Positions 1 to 11,103 of a stretch of DNA of 30,720 nt are shown here, piece by piece. The DNA is taken from positions 9,714 through 40,433 of the forward strand of contig JBBBWG010030898.1 in the NCBI GenBank assembly GCA_037176905.1, read 5' to 3'. The first letter of the stretch is position 1. Each line of letters begins with the position of its first letter. The notes beneath the pieces were generated by a model that was not told the origin of the DNA, did no database searches, and saw only the letters and a list, made by a program, of their open reading frames with translations. The DNA is from Azolla pinnata. Lineage: Eukaryota > Streptophyta > Polypodiopsida > Salviniales > Salviniaceae. A program made the position numbers and the translations under genes.

Positions 1-360
1 AAACCCAAAACCCAAAAACCCTCGTTATTATCGAGTGAAGATCTATATCCCACTAACCATAAACCCTAAACCCTCAAGCCCTAAACTCAAAACCCAAAAC
101 CCAAAACTAAACCCTAAACCCTAAACCCAAAAACCCTCGTTATTATCGAGTGAAGATCTATATCCCACTAACCATAAACCCTAAACCCTCAAGCCCTAAA
201 CTCAAAACCCAAAACCCAAAAACCCTCGTTATTATTGAGTGAAGATCTATATCCCACTAACCATAAACCCTAAACCCTCAAGCCCTAAACCCTAAACTAA
301 ACCCTAAACCCAAAACCCAAAAACCCTCGTTATTATCGAGCGAAGATCTATATCCCACTG
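1..360. repeat. Tandem satellite interspersed with plant telomere-type motifs
   Basis: The segment CTCGTTATTATCGAG followed by GAAGATCTATATCCCACT recurs at about 21, 136, 225 and 326, so spacing is uneven (115, 89 and 101 bases). Copy 3 has a C-to-T change and copy 4 a T-to-C change. Runs of AAACCCTAAACCC, AAACCCAAAACCC and CTCAAGCCCT separate the copies and account for the length variation. AAACCCT is the plant telomere unit read on the C-rich strand. The array runs off the left edge, so its full size is unknown. It could be subtelomeric or an interstitial telomeric array. It also lies a few hundred bases upstream of IYO, where AAACCCTA would match a telo-box promoter element. Which of these applies cannot be decided here. 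Confidence 0.85.
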
Positions 361-480
361 GATCATCGGACTAATTTTAGCCTCCAGTTTCCAATACCTT
401 TCTGATCATCAGAAACTCAATACCTTTGTGATCATCAGACCGATTTTCAGCCTTCAGTTTCCAGATTCCTTTCAGTTTTG
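361..480. repeat. Short direct duplications upstream of IYO
   Basis: GATCATCGGACTAATTTTAG with its following CAGTTTCC (from about 362) is echoed by a diverged copy from about 431. The motif AATACCTTT(C/G)TGATCATCAG appears twice in a row between about 395 and 440. This is probably promoter or far-upstream DNA of the IYO gene. No TATA box was identified with confidence. Confidence 0.6.
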
Positions 481-518
481 CAGTTTTGTTCCTTTTGAAA
501 CAAAATAGAACTGATTTG

Positions 519-598
519 CTTCTTCATTCTTCTTCTTTCTTCTTCTTCTTTCTTCTGTCTTCTTCTTTCTTCTTCTTCTTCTTCTTCTTCTTCTTCAC
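519..598 (+). repeat. TTC/CTT microsatellite, probable IYO 5' leader
   Basis: This is an almost pure pyrimidine stretch of CTT/TTC units with occasional TTTC or TGTC interruptions. It ends about 30 bases before the proposed IYO start codon, and no ATG lies between the tract and that start. Pyrimidine-rich tracts are common in plant core promoters and leaders, so this is most likely the 5' untranslated region or transcription start region. Its complement is purine-only and gives a spurious acidic reading frame on the minus strand. Confidence 0.7.
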
Positions 599-627
599 CT
601 CCATCTCGTCTGCGCTGTTCCTTTCCG

Positions 628-3600
628 ATGTCCTCCTCCTCCTCGACATCGGCTTCCTCGTCGTCCTCCTCCTCCTCCGACAACGGCAGCGATGGCAGCA
701 AGAGCCGCCGACTCCATCCCCGCGATGGCCCTCTTCCCAACCGAGCTGAAGCTAAAGCTGACTACGTCCCTCTCCCTCTTCTAGGTCAAATACGCGAGAA
801 AGGATTCTCGGCCGAACCGGAAACCCGTTGCAGCTTCGTCTCGGCACCCCAACCTAGTGTTATCCCGTTCCCTGTCGCTAGACATCGCTCTGAAGGTCCT
901 GTAAGTTCAAATTCCCTCCTTCCCCTTCTCTTCTTTTAAATCCTTTCAACAGCAATTTTGTGCGCCACCAGTCTGTATTCGTAACCTCACAGATTGTCAG
1001 GGCAGGTTTACCTCTGCATGACATAAAGGCTACTTTGCTTCATATGATCATATATCTATTCGCGGGACGGATGGTGGCTTTGCATATGGTCGTATATTTA
1101 TATACAGGATTAGGCACATGAGATGAAGACGCAGTTTGTGCATGATTGTGCTTTTGATTACATGATAGAGATATGCCGCCTTGTATATGCTCCTTCATCA
1201 CAGTTTGCGTGCTGAATTAACGAGCTTATAGCTTACCCTCATGGGCTTCATCATGCATACATACATAGTCGTAGGCAGGAGTCAAAACTCAATCTTTGAG
1301 AGCAGAGATGATGGCATTCTCCCACCAGACCCAGTATATTGCTAGATTTCCTTAGATGCACCTAACCTGGGCAATTACGGTTTCGTTGAAGTGTCCATAT
1401 CTAAGACTTCTATATCCTTGAAGGATGATCTCTAACTAGTGCTCCTTTCTTTCTGTAAGAAAGTAATTAATGATCCTGAAAATTCCAGTGGAATAGTGTA
1501 TCATTAGCATTTAGCTCATATTATAAGGCCACTGGATCATAATTTTATTTTTCTGAAAGTGAATGCAAGTATTCCATTCTACGATGGTTGTTAATCTGCT
1601 AAAATATACTCACTGTTTCTGTACGTAATTTCTGGAAATCTAATGAATTGATGTCTTTATTTGGTGATTGCCGCTGCTTCCTTGTCAGCTCAATGCTAAT
1701 GTTTAATGCCTGATAATGTCTGACGTTTGAATATAATAGGAAAAATATCTGAATAATGCTTATGCTGTTACAGCATTGGGCATCATTGCCACAGCATCTG
1801 GCGCACAGTTTGTCCGGAAACGCAGAGAATCTGGATGATGTGATGGGAAAAAATGCAGCTTTTGTAGCACAACCTTTGGTGAGGAAAAAAAAGGGAACTA
1901 TCGACTTGAGCAAATTTAAAGCAGGAAGAAATAAGAACCCGGAGGTTGATATTGTCACAGCCCCTGGAAATCGGGTTCTTCCTGGTGCCCAAGTAAGGGA
2001 CAGCACTCCAGAAGTAGCAAAAAAGATGGAAATTGTAGAAGAATTACGCTTGGAAGACAGTACACAAATGTATTCTATCCAATCTGCAGATGAGGAAATG
2101 CTTTCTGTTGTGGCTGTAAATGAGCGCATGCATTCTGTTAAATCTATGGAAGATACTGATATGCTCAGTGAAATGAACTTAGAAAACATGACAGTTGAAC
2201 AGATTATTGAAGCACAACAGGAGCTGACAGAGAGGTTTCGACCTGACATATTGGATATGCTAAGAAGGCGTGGGAAAGCGAAGGTTGAAGATCAGAAAAA
2301 GGACCCAGAGTTAACCATTAGGAAAGGACTCATGCCTATGTCTGATAAAACGATGGCAAATAAGAAAGAAGAAAGGGATGGGGAGATAACGAGAATGTCA
2401 AGGGTTGCATCAATAGAAGATGGGGCACGCCTAACAAACTCTGTGGATCAAGGGAGACATTCTTCAGCTGCTCAATTACTTCCGGAGTCAGGCCATCTTG
2501 ATTGGAGAAAAATGTCTTGGGTAGATAGAGTTGAAGCTGTAAGATCATTTAAATTTGGCCTGGATGGAGCCTTTCTTGGGTGTGGCTCTTCAACTGTATC
2601 CCCGTCACTAGGTGATTTTCTTTGTCGTCTCTAATGCTCGCCAGGTTTGAATACTTATGATATTTTTTCAGTTTGGTTATTCATCATACTAAGGGTTTTG
2701 TCATTTAGTAAAACCGTCTACATCTTGCTAGTCCTACTAGAGGCCGCACTAGGTGCACGAGGGTGCAGTTGTTTCGTTACGAAAAGACAGGGACACTGTT
2801 ATAATTATTCTAACATCTCTGCTTGCACAGCTAGATTTCTTTTGTTTTCAATCAATAATATTACTGGAATAGAAGTGGTAAAGTTTACGATTCATGTTTA
2901 AGATTAACTGGATATATCCAAAATGATGTCTCCAGTACATGACTTGTATCATGAGAATTAGTGATTGAGCTAAGAACGTTATGTTCTTTGTTGATGAGCT
3001 TTTTTATCTGTATTGCTGGCATTCAGGAACTGCTTTCTATCGAGTCCAAGCTCTAGGCAAGCAGCATTGTTGGTGTTTGTATTTCATAGTCTATTATTTT
3101 GTAGAATGGGTCGAATCCTTGTTCGAAAAAATGGTATGTCCGCTTAGTTTTAAAAAAGAACTCGAGTGCTAACATACTGCCAGATTGGGTTTGAGATGTC
3201 AAACTCAACGATATACCCTTGCACGTGAATAGTCACCTTACGTGTAATGTCCAGTACTTGCCTTAGTGAAATAAGAGATTCCTTTGTGAATATTATGAGA
3301 GTTGTCACTTGTATAGTCTAGTGTATAGTTGCACATAATTTGTGCAGAAATTAAGGCTTTATGCTTTTGGTAATTTTTAGTTTCTTATTTTTTCAGTATT
3401 ATAGTTGTAATCTTTTCTCGAATGACTTAATCCATTGTTGCTGGTGCATAGTTTCTTTCTTTCTCTCCTTGATTTTCCTTTGATGCGTGCATACATATAT
3501 CACATAATACATACATGTTATATGTAATTATTTCTACTTCTCACTGCTTGAGTTCATTTATGATCTGCACATCCCTTCTTCCTTTTGTACTTATTCAATC

Positions 3601-6600
3601 TGTAAGTGGTGTGATTAGGCTTTGTGTTGCACTATGGAGTGCATGAGATAAGCATGTATCCACATGTATTGTATACTGAGCACAAATGCTTCACGCCTCA
3701 TCATACAGGTGCTTGTCAAGACACTATCATCTTGAGTACTTCCTTCTGGAATGCCTAATCTCCCAAAATCTTCTAGCTAATGGGCATTCTTTGGATAGTG
3801 CCTCAGCCATTGTTGGATCTACCCTCATCTTCACCTGTATTGTATACTGGGCATAAATGCTTCATGCTTCATCATACAGATGGTTGTGAAGACTAAAGGT
3901 ATCTACAATTCTTCCTGTTATTTGCCCGGAGTAAAGAAGAGGCTCTGTTATGAGTGTTTTATACAACCATAGTCTTCTGTAGTTTTCAAAATGTGTTTCT
4001 GTTACCCTTGTTTCAAACAACCACAATTTGCTTTGTGGTTTAGGGTTTAACTTGTTGTTCAAGGATACTGAACGCTGCATACCATAAGAATGCGGGTTAT
4101 AGGCACTTCCTCTAAAATAAATGTTAGTCTTAGGTGTATATTTCACATTTTGCTTCTATATGTCATTCTAGTGTCGTTGATTGGACTAAATGACAGTGTT
4201 CTCGGCATATTAGAATATTAATGGGGTTATCTTTGCAAAGCATACTCTCGTAGAACAGAAGAAAATGATAAAAAATTGACTTCGGGGCATAAAAAAGTTG
4301 TATCCAGTGTAGGTGACATAATCACTACAAGAATCGTGTCCAATAAACATAATTTAGTTTGGTATAGCCAAACAATCATTTGGTTTGTTTGAGAAGTGTT
4401 AAAACGCATCACCCATTCTTGTCGTTATAAATATAACCATTGGACACATGCTTTAATTGTTTGGGTATGCTCACCCCTCATTCACATGCCTTCACTATTT
4501 TGAGTACTGTTTCTGCTCATTAGCTTGTCATCTAACTATTCGGCACTCATGTATTGAGCTCAAATCATACATCGATTATCTCCTTTACTTTGTTCTTAGA
4601 AGAAATTCCCGTTAGATGCTTCAGAGATACTTCGTCCAACTCTAATTAAGCTATCTGTGTCCACTAGCCCTGTCGAGCAAAAATGTTTTTTCTAGAGTCA
4701 TCGTTGGTTGTGCACAATGGAAGGGATATATAGTCTGAAGTTATGTTCCACAAGTCTAGTTTTTGCTGGGTGGTAAATGTTAGATCAATGTTCTTGCCCA
4801 GTTATATTTGCGTCTGAAAACAACTGCTTCACTTTCATGTCAGTAATTACTGTAGGTCTATAATATAAAAGTATTGATTTTCTATATTCTATTTTATACC
4901 CTATAGCTATGTTTTACAAGTAATCTACCCTACTCAAAAACTTGATTGTTATGGGTATCTGACAGTTCAAGGAGATGATAAACCTGTGCTCCTCAACGCT
5001 ACAGAACGAGACATTTTGCGCACAGAGGGAAATCCTTCATCTGATGGATATACAATTAAGGATGCAGTAGCACTTGTTCGAAGCATGGTCGGGATGGCTA
5101 TTTTTTTTTTTGCTTTATAAGCTCAATTCATTTTAATGCGCATGTTGAATTGAATCATTTGTCTAATTTCATTTGTGTGATATTCTTTGTATAATTTCTT
5201 TGCTGTGCAAATAAACAACTGGAAGTTGGAATTTTAAAAAATATAGGCACAAACAAATTAAAGAGGACTATTTTAGTTTATGGTAAGGAATATATATGTC
5301 TTGCAAGAATTCATGCTGAAATATAGTGATAGGCAAGATTTGTGCGAGAGAAACATTAATATGTTTTGTGTTTCCTTGATTGCTAAAGGCCTAGTAGGAA
5401 GATGTCAACATAAGATGCTAGATGAACAAGAAATCCTTATTTCTTTGAGCTTATCTGTTATAATAATAATGTTCAGTTGTAGGTGAATTAGTGCTTCAGT
5501 TAGCACTCCCTCATTTCTGCAAGATCCAAATTGCTGGTTGTTCTTGGGGGACTGGGATTCTCATTGTAGCCAGTTGTCTCCAAACCTGCATGCCAACAAG
5601 TACATATGTATACAATTTGGGTAAATCTTAGTTTGGAAAATACAGCAGTCGCAAGATTCCAATCAGATGTTATTTTCATCAGACATTTTCTTATGTGGAA
5701 TGGCCCTGAAGAATATGTAACCTATTGTTGGTGTGCCTAAAAAGCATGGATGTTGAAGTGCGTTCTTAGTTTTCAACAGGATACTTGCATTATTTGAAGC
5801 TGTAATGATATATCATGAAGCCCATGATGTAGTTCTGAACTCTACATTACTAAATAAGCTGAATTTTCTGTAGAGTTTTCTGAGTAATTTATAATGGTAA
5901 TTGCGGATCCTCTCGTTTTACTTTGCTGTCTCTTTGTTTCTCTTGTTAGGTATCAAAACTATCGTATCCCATTGATTGTTCCTGTTTTTTGCACATTTGA
6001 ATGGTTTACTCTGGTGTATCGCCATCTTTTATATTTTAAATTATGTCATTAGAGAACTGTCTCATACAGGTTCCAGCCCAAAGGTCTGCTGGTTTACGAA
6101 TCATCAGTCACATTTTGGAGAACGCGTCATTTGCATTTCAGCCAGTTCCTGTTGAAAGAGGTATTGAAGTATCGGCAACAAGCGTGGATTGGCAAGCTAT
6201 TTGGGCATATGCATTAGGTCCAGAGCCAGAACTTGTTCTGACACTAAGGTTAATTTTCCTAAACATGAGGGTGTTTGGTTTCTTAATCATGAAGATTGCA
6301 AGTTAAGTATTCTATTCATGTCACAAAAACACTGAATCTTGAAGGTAGAGAGCTTAACCTGAGGTGTATTGCAACAGATTAGCTTTGGATGATTCACATG
6401 CTACTCCCATAGTTATATGTGCAAGAGCACTCGAACATATTCTAAGCAGTTCTGCTAATGAGCAATACTTCCAGCTACTTGAAGTATTTTCTTTTAGTCT
6501 CTATACCATGTATGTGTTCTCAATATCAATATTATTTCACTGATTATTGATTCTGCTACGTGCATCTGCTGCTTGCCTTTATGCAGAGTTTATGGCCAGG

Positions 6601-7129
6601 TGATGCGTATCTTTTTACTGCTCCTATATTTCAGAAACCTTCATTCCAAGAGAGTGGGTTAATCGGAGATTGTTACTGGAAGTATAATGTAAAGCCATCT
6701 GACATGCTCAACTCCACTAGTGGTGGCAATTTTCACAAAAAAGAAGATGAGTCATCGGTGAAAAAAGATTCTTCAGTTGCAAACCAAGATGTTGCAGCTG
6801 GACTTATTCGCATGGGAATCCTTCCAAGAATTCGTTACATCATGGAGGTATTTTTTTTTCTTATTAGTAAAGCTGTGAGTGTGGCAATATTGTTGCTAGG
6901 ATATTAATGTCTTCCAGTATCGTTTTGAAAACTCGAGCAGGTAGAGAGACTTCTTGCTGCAGAAGATTCCCTGTTTAGCATCTTAATAGCCTTGGCTAGA
7001 CATTCACCAACTGCTGCAGATGCAGTAATGAAATGCCCAAGGCTTATGGATACTATCTTGCAACTATTTATCCAGGATGGTACTTTTACGTGGCCAAGTC
7101 GACCCAAAGCTATTAAATTATTGAAGGTG

Positions 7130-7160
<31 letters not shown>

Positions 7161-10100
7161 ATATTATGTTTTATACATAATTTAAAAATGCATTACTCGC
7201 TATATTACCTGAGGATTGAACCTTTACAGGTATTATCCATAGCCAATGAGGCAAATTGCATTCAGATTTTCAATTCAGGATTGTTTCATGCTGCTCAACT
7301 TGGACTTTCCCGTGAAGGATTAACATTGGGTCCTGTACAGCGGACTCACAATGCACATCAAGGTTCCTGGATTGGACTTGTTGAAGCACTAAACTTTTGG
7401 AGGGTATGCATAAAATACTCTCTTGGTGTCTTGTGCTTCTCTGACTTCTATCCAGCACTGCTGTATTGGGTTTCTGCTCCTAATGTAATTCTCTCGATGG
7501 AGGGAGCTGTAGACTTTGAGCATGGCGCGCTGACTGTAGCTTCATTTCAGTTACTAGAAGCACTGGCAAATACCCTTCCGATTCTTCATGTTGCCAGTGA
7601 ATCAGAACCTGTACAAGAAGCTGATATGAATGGCTGGGATTTTTCTACAGATAAGCAAGCTGTTTGGTCATGGAAATTTGCCATTCCTATTGTGGAGAAC
7701 TCCTTAGGCTGGCTTTCTGGTGACCTAATTCAGGCTTGCATAGAGAGACTTGAACAGCAGAATGGAGGAACTGCCATGCTGTTCAGAATGTTATCATCCA
7801 TTCTGCATTTTCTCTCAACTGTGTGTGGAAGAATATTAGAAGATGGAAGATCTAGACCAGCATGGCTGCCAACTTTCTTTCCCAAGTTGGTGTTGCAATT
7901 GGTAAAGAGCAATTTACTCGACTTTAGTGCTAATGAGTGCTCAGCGTTAAGCAGCAATCCACTTGTACAATGCCTTGTTTCTAGGAAGGATCAAATTTCA
8001 TGTGAAGTGCAATTGCAAGTTACAAACTGTTTGCATGGTCTAGTGCGCTTATTGAGAGTAGTGGAACATCTTTTTAAATCAGCCAAAATGGGCTTGACAA
8101 ATCCTGTACCAGATGTGACATCCGAGGTGGAATCAGTGTGTATAGAAGAGACTTTGGGAGATGGTCTTGCAGTTTCAGCGAAGAGAGAACTAATGCAGTT
8201 ATTGAGGTGTGTTGGAGATGGTCTGATAAAACAAACTGGCTTTCTAAGCATGCTTCATACCTCTAGACGAGGTGGTCCTGCACCTGGGGTTGGAACTGGC
8301 TGGGGATGCCAAGGTGGAGGTTATTGGTCAGTTTGTGTGCTCATGCTTCAGGCAGATTCTATATTGATGCTTGAACTGATTGAGTTTTTCCCAGCCCATG
8401 AGGTTTCTAGCACTATACCTGGAGAACTTCCCTCGAGTCAAGACATTGAAATGTTTTCCATGGACAGCTTTTGGAGAATAAGGGTGGGCCTTAGTGCATT
8501 ACTGTTGATGGGTCCTCATCAAAGAAATCATATCGAACGTACCTGCAGTAGTTTAATCTTCCACAAGTCTGCATTAGATTTATTTAGGAGCAAGACTAAA
8601 GAAGTTATTGGAAAATGGGTTACGAAGCTTGAAGTAGGTGTTGTGAAAGAAATGGAGATTTATTTGGAGACATTATCTCTGCATATAGAAGAAATGAGAG
8701 ATATTTTATGCCAACATGTACAAGATGTGTGGTTCCAGAAAAAAAGGAAAGTCTCTGGCAATGATAACATTGCGGAATCTAAAAATCTGAAAGGAACAAG
8801 TGTGTTACCCACTGTGTATGAGGATAGCATGTCAACATTGGGACACGATGACAAGCTTTCAGTAGAATGGGCAACACAAAAGTTGCCCTTACCTTCTTTC
8901 TGGTTCCTAAGCCCACTTCTGAGCAATTTCTGCACACAGACAGAGAGCCAAGATCTTGCAGAAAATGGTAAGATTAAAAACGAAAATTTGAAAGCAGTAA
9001 AAGTTGTAAGCCATGGCTTATTGCTTCTATTCGGACTTGAGGCCTTGATGGATGGACCTCTCTATGTGGATCTGGATGTGTCTATGGCAAGAAGGATACA
9101 TGCCTTAGCCAATGTGTTTACTTTGTCGGATGATATTTTTCTCGAGAAACCAGTGAGGGACATGATTGGGGCTTTGCAAGAGCTATATATGGAATGCTTT
9201 TCCTCTGGCTCTAATCAGAGTGTAGGAATAGGGGAGATCGATTCTTCAGATATAGCAAGAGGAGTTTCAAGTATTTCAAGATGCAGTCTAGACTTTGAGA
9301 CACTTGTTGACCAGAGATACACCAGTTTTATAGATAGGCTAACAAGACAATTTGCAGCTGTTTCATATGGAGATTTAGTTTTCAGTCGGCAGATTGCAAT
9401 CTATCTGACAAGGAACGTCCCTGATGGTCTTAGATTGAGGGTGTGGAAATCTTTAGAAACTGAGCATATGCTAGAGTTTCTACCCCCAATCGAAAAGTGT
9501 GCCGGGCAAGCTACAGTGTATCTATATCCTGTGGAGGTAAGAGAAGAACCAATCCTCAAAGTATCAGTGCCCTTTATCATACATGTTCATTTTTCTTCTT
9601 TCTTTATTCACTAATGGGATTTTAACTATAGGAAAACCAAGAGATAATAAAGTGTTATGCATCTGCGTGGGCCATAGGTGCCCTTGATAGAGCAAAGAAC
9701 CGAAATTCTGTTTCCTTCTCCCTTGCTCAGTTCCATGTTGGGTCTTTTATCTTCAAAGTGAAGGACAATCAGAACCAAGTTTCAAGACAAACAGTTGCAA
9801 AAGATCTTTTGGTTGCATTGGCAAGGCGACCACGATTTCAGGTTTGTGTAATATATTTGAAGTTCCTTTTATGAAATGAAGAAATGCCTTGAAGGTTGTC
9901 TTGAAGGATATATCTCGCCAAAGCACATTTCAACATCCTCGAAACATAGTGAGCTGTAAATCAAAGGATGGTTGTGTTAGATTCCTAAGTTCAATGCTTC
10001 ACAGTATGTAATAGGGTATATGTTTAGTGCTACAAGACCTAAAGCTATTTGGTCCCCCAATGAACCTACCCAGTCGAATTCTTGCTTGTAGAATAGATTC

Positions 10101-11103
10101 CCCATGGAAAGTGGCAACCGAAATTTTCCGTTACATCTGGAGTAAAGTGCTTAGTGCCTGTACGCCCCATAAAATGGACTATGTGATACTCTTCTAATTA
10201 TAATCGTGTAGTTATAAGATTAGATATAAACAGAAAAGCATGGTTGAAATTTCGACCATGTCATAGGTACTCATAGATTGATGTGGGTTTATACCTAAAT
10301 ATGGCTATGAAATAAGAAATATGCTGAAAAACGACTCGTTACCAGAGTTCAGAATTTTGAAAATCACACTTATGCTGGTACATACACAGCGACCAACTGA
10401 TCACATTGTGTTGAATTGCTTCCCTCATAGGACATTGTTTTTCAGCACGTGGGATTGCCATTAATATAGGTTTGGTGACTGCAAATTATCCATCGGTGTC
10501 GAACTAGGGAACGCACTTGACAATATATACATTACCCAATGTTATTGCAAATTCTCATAATTCAAGCCGTCTCAAGGTAGTAACCAGAGAATTATTTTTG
10601 ACTTTGTTCCCCAACAAGTTTGATCCATAGCAAATCAGATATATCTTTTTGGGTCTTTTGGGAGAGCAGAATATTTTGTTCTATCCTGTAGCAAGCCAAA
10701 ACTATTTATTGAGTGTTTGGTCAATTCTCACGTATTCTGAAGTCTAAAAACTGGGAACTCCCAGTGGGGTTTTTAATTGATAATTATGGCACATAGTAAC
10801 TGATAAAAGTCACAAGGTTATACAGTTCATTTGTAATCTAGCTAAAAAAGAGAATTATGACTTCTTATGACAATTTTCAGATGATAACAATTGTTCATTT
10901 GCATCATTTATTTAGCACACAGTGAAAGATGATGATTCTGGTTTTTCTTGCAGGAGTTCCTGCAAGCGCTGTTTAATTACGATGCATATGGTGTCATCCC
11001 GGTGCATGCCGAAGAGAAGGATTTGCGATATGCATTCCTCGAGGAAGTATGTAGGGATTCTCCAAATCTCTTAGCCCAAATTCGGCCACTTAAAAGATTG
11101 TAA
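628..11103 (+). CDS. IYO: Transcriptional elongation regulator MINIYO (plant RPAP1), ten coding exons
   Basis: Exons: 628-900, 1774-2611, 4966-5087, 6070-6248, 6378-6483, 6587-6847, 6941-7126, 7230-9536, 9632-9841, 10954-11103. They join in frame to 1543 residues; Arabidopsis IYO is somewhat under 1500. RPAP1/IYO proteins bind RNA polymerase II, support its assembly and nuclear import with GPN-type GTPases, and in plants promote the switch to differentiation (family knowledge). Seen here: the N-terminal IREKGFS...FPVARHRSEGP block; an RPAP1_N-like helix (MTVEQIIEAQQELTERF, about 230-265); an RPAP1_C-like region (LDWRKMSWVDRVEAVRSF at 333, then RTEGNPSSDGYTIKDA, to about 411); WAIWAYALGPEPELVL-type residues encoded in exon 4; and a long helical C-terminal part with a conserved glycine-rich RGGPAPGVGTGWG segment near 1002. 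The start at 628 is the first ATG after the pyrimidine tract. All junctions are GT-AG, but the exon 3 donor (ATG|GTCGGG) is weak. Exon 1 begins with a low-complexity serine run of uncertain conservation. Confidence 0.93.
901..1773 (+). other. IYO intron 1
   Basis: It has a strong GTAAGT donor and a TTACAG acceptor, phase 0. It is T-rich with ordinary composition, and I see no embedded gene, RNA or transposon. Placement follows from the protein joining RHRSEGP directly to HWASLP, as in other IYO proteins (RHRSHGPHW). Confidence 0.85.
2612..4965 (+). other. IYO intron 2 (2.35 kb, largest intron)
   Basis: Donor TAG|GTGATT and acceptor CTGACAG, phase 1. The split codon is rebuilt as GTT (valine). 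The intron is AT-rich, with scattered short open frames that lack any recognisable domain. Its one clear internal structure is a diverged 57-bp direct repeat, at 3664-3720 and 3836-3892. Confidence 0.8.
3664..3892. repeat. Diverged 57-bp direct repeat inside IYO intron 2
   Basis: The copies at 3664-3720 and 3836-3892 share TGTATTGTATACTG followed by GCA(C/T)AAATGCTTCA and CATCATACAG, then a TTGT(C/G)AAGAC end. They differ at several scattered positions. The start-to-start distance is 172 bases. The spacing suggests an old local duplication rather than a transposon insertion. Each copy contains a CATCATACAG stretch that resembles a 3' splice site, though no coding sequence follows either one. 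Confidence 0.8.
5088..6069 (+). other. IYO intron 3 with weak donor
   Basis: The intron lies between SM and VPAQR, which matches the SVIPGQR stretch of the Arabidopsis protein. That placement forces the donor ATG|GTCGGG, a poor match to GTAAGT. The acceptor CATACAG|GTT is normal. The exon frame reaches a TAA soon after the donor, so exon 3 cannot run on. A T-run starts near 5101. No embedded gene was seen. Confidence 0.75.
7130..7155. repeat. (TA)n microsatellite in IYO intron 7
   Basis: A perfect TA dinucleotide run begins within a few bases of the exon 7 donor (AAG|GTGTATATA), in an intron only 103 bases long (7127-7229). It would be length-variable and could alter recognition of the neighbouring donor. 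It is otherwise unremarkable. Confidence 0.9.
9842..10953 (+). other. IYO intron 9
   Basis: Donor CAG|GTTTGT and acceptor CTTGCAG, phase 0. It lies 150 coding bases before the stop. It is AT-rich, and no repeat array, RNA gene or transposon was recognised in it. Confidence 0.8.

Noticed and set aside
447..740. Minus-strand Glu/Arg-rich acidic frame opposite the IYO leader
   Set aside because: It is the complement of the TTC tract and the serine codons of IYO exon 1.
1599..2249. Minus-strand 216-codon frame
   Set aside because: It is antisense to IYO exon 2, whose plus-strand product has clear RPAP1 motifs.
3107..3130. GGGTCGAATCC, like a tRNA B box
   Set aside because: No matching A box, acceptor stem or cloverleaf arms can be drawn around it.
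7188..7229. Upstream ATG of the long frame ending at 9614 as an independent gene start
   Set aside because: These bases are the end of IYO intron 7; coding begins after CTTTACAG at 7230, and the frame past 9536 is intron 8.
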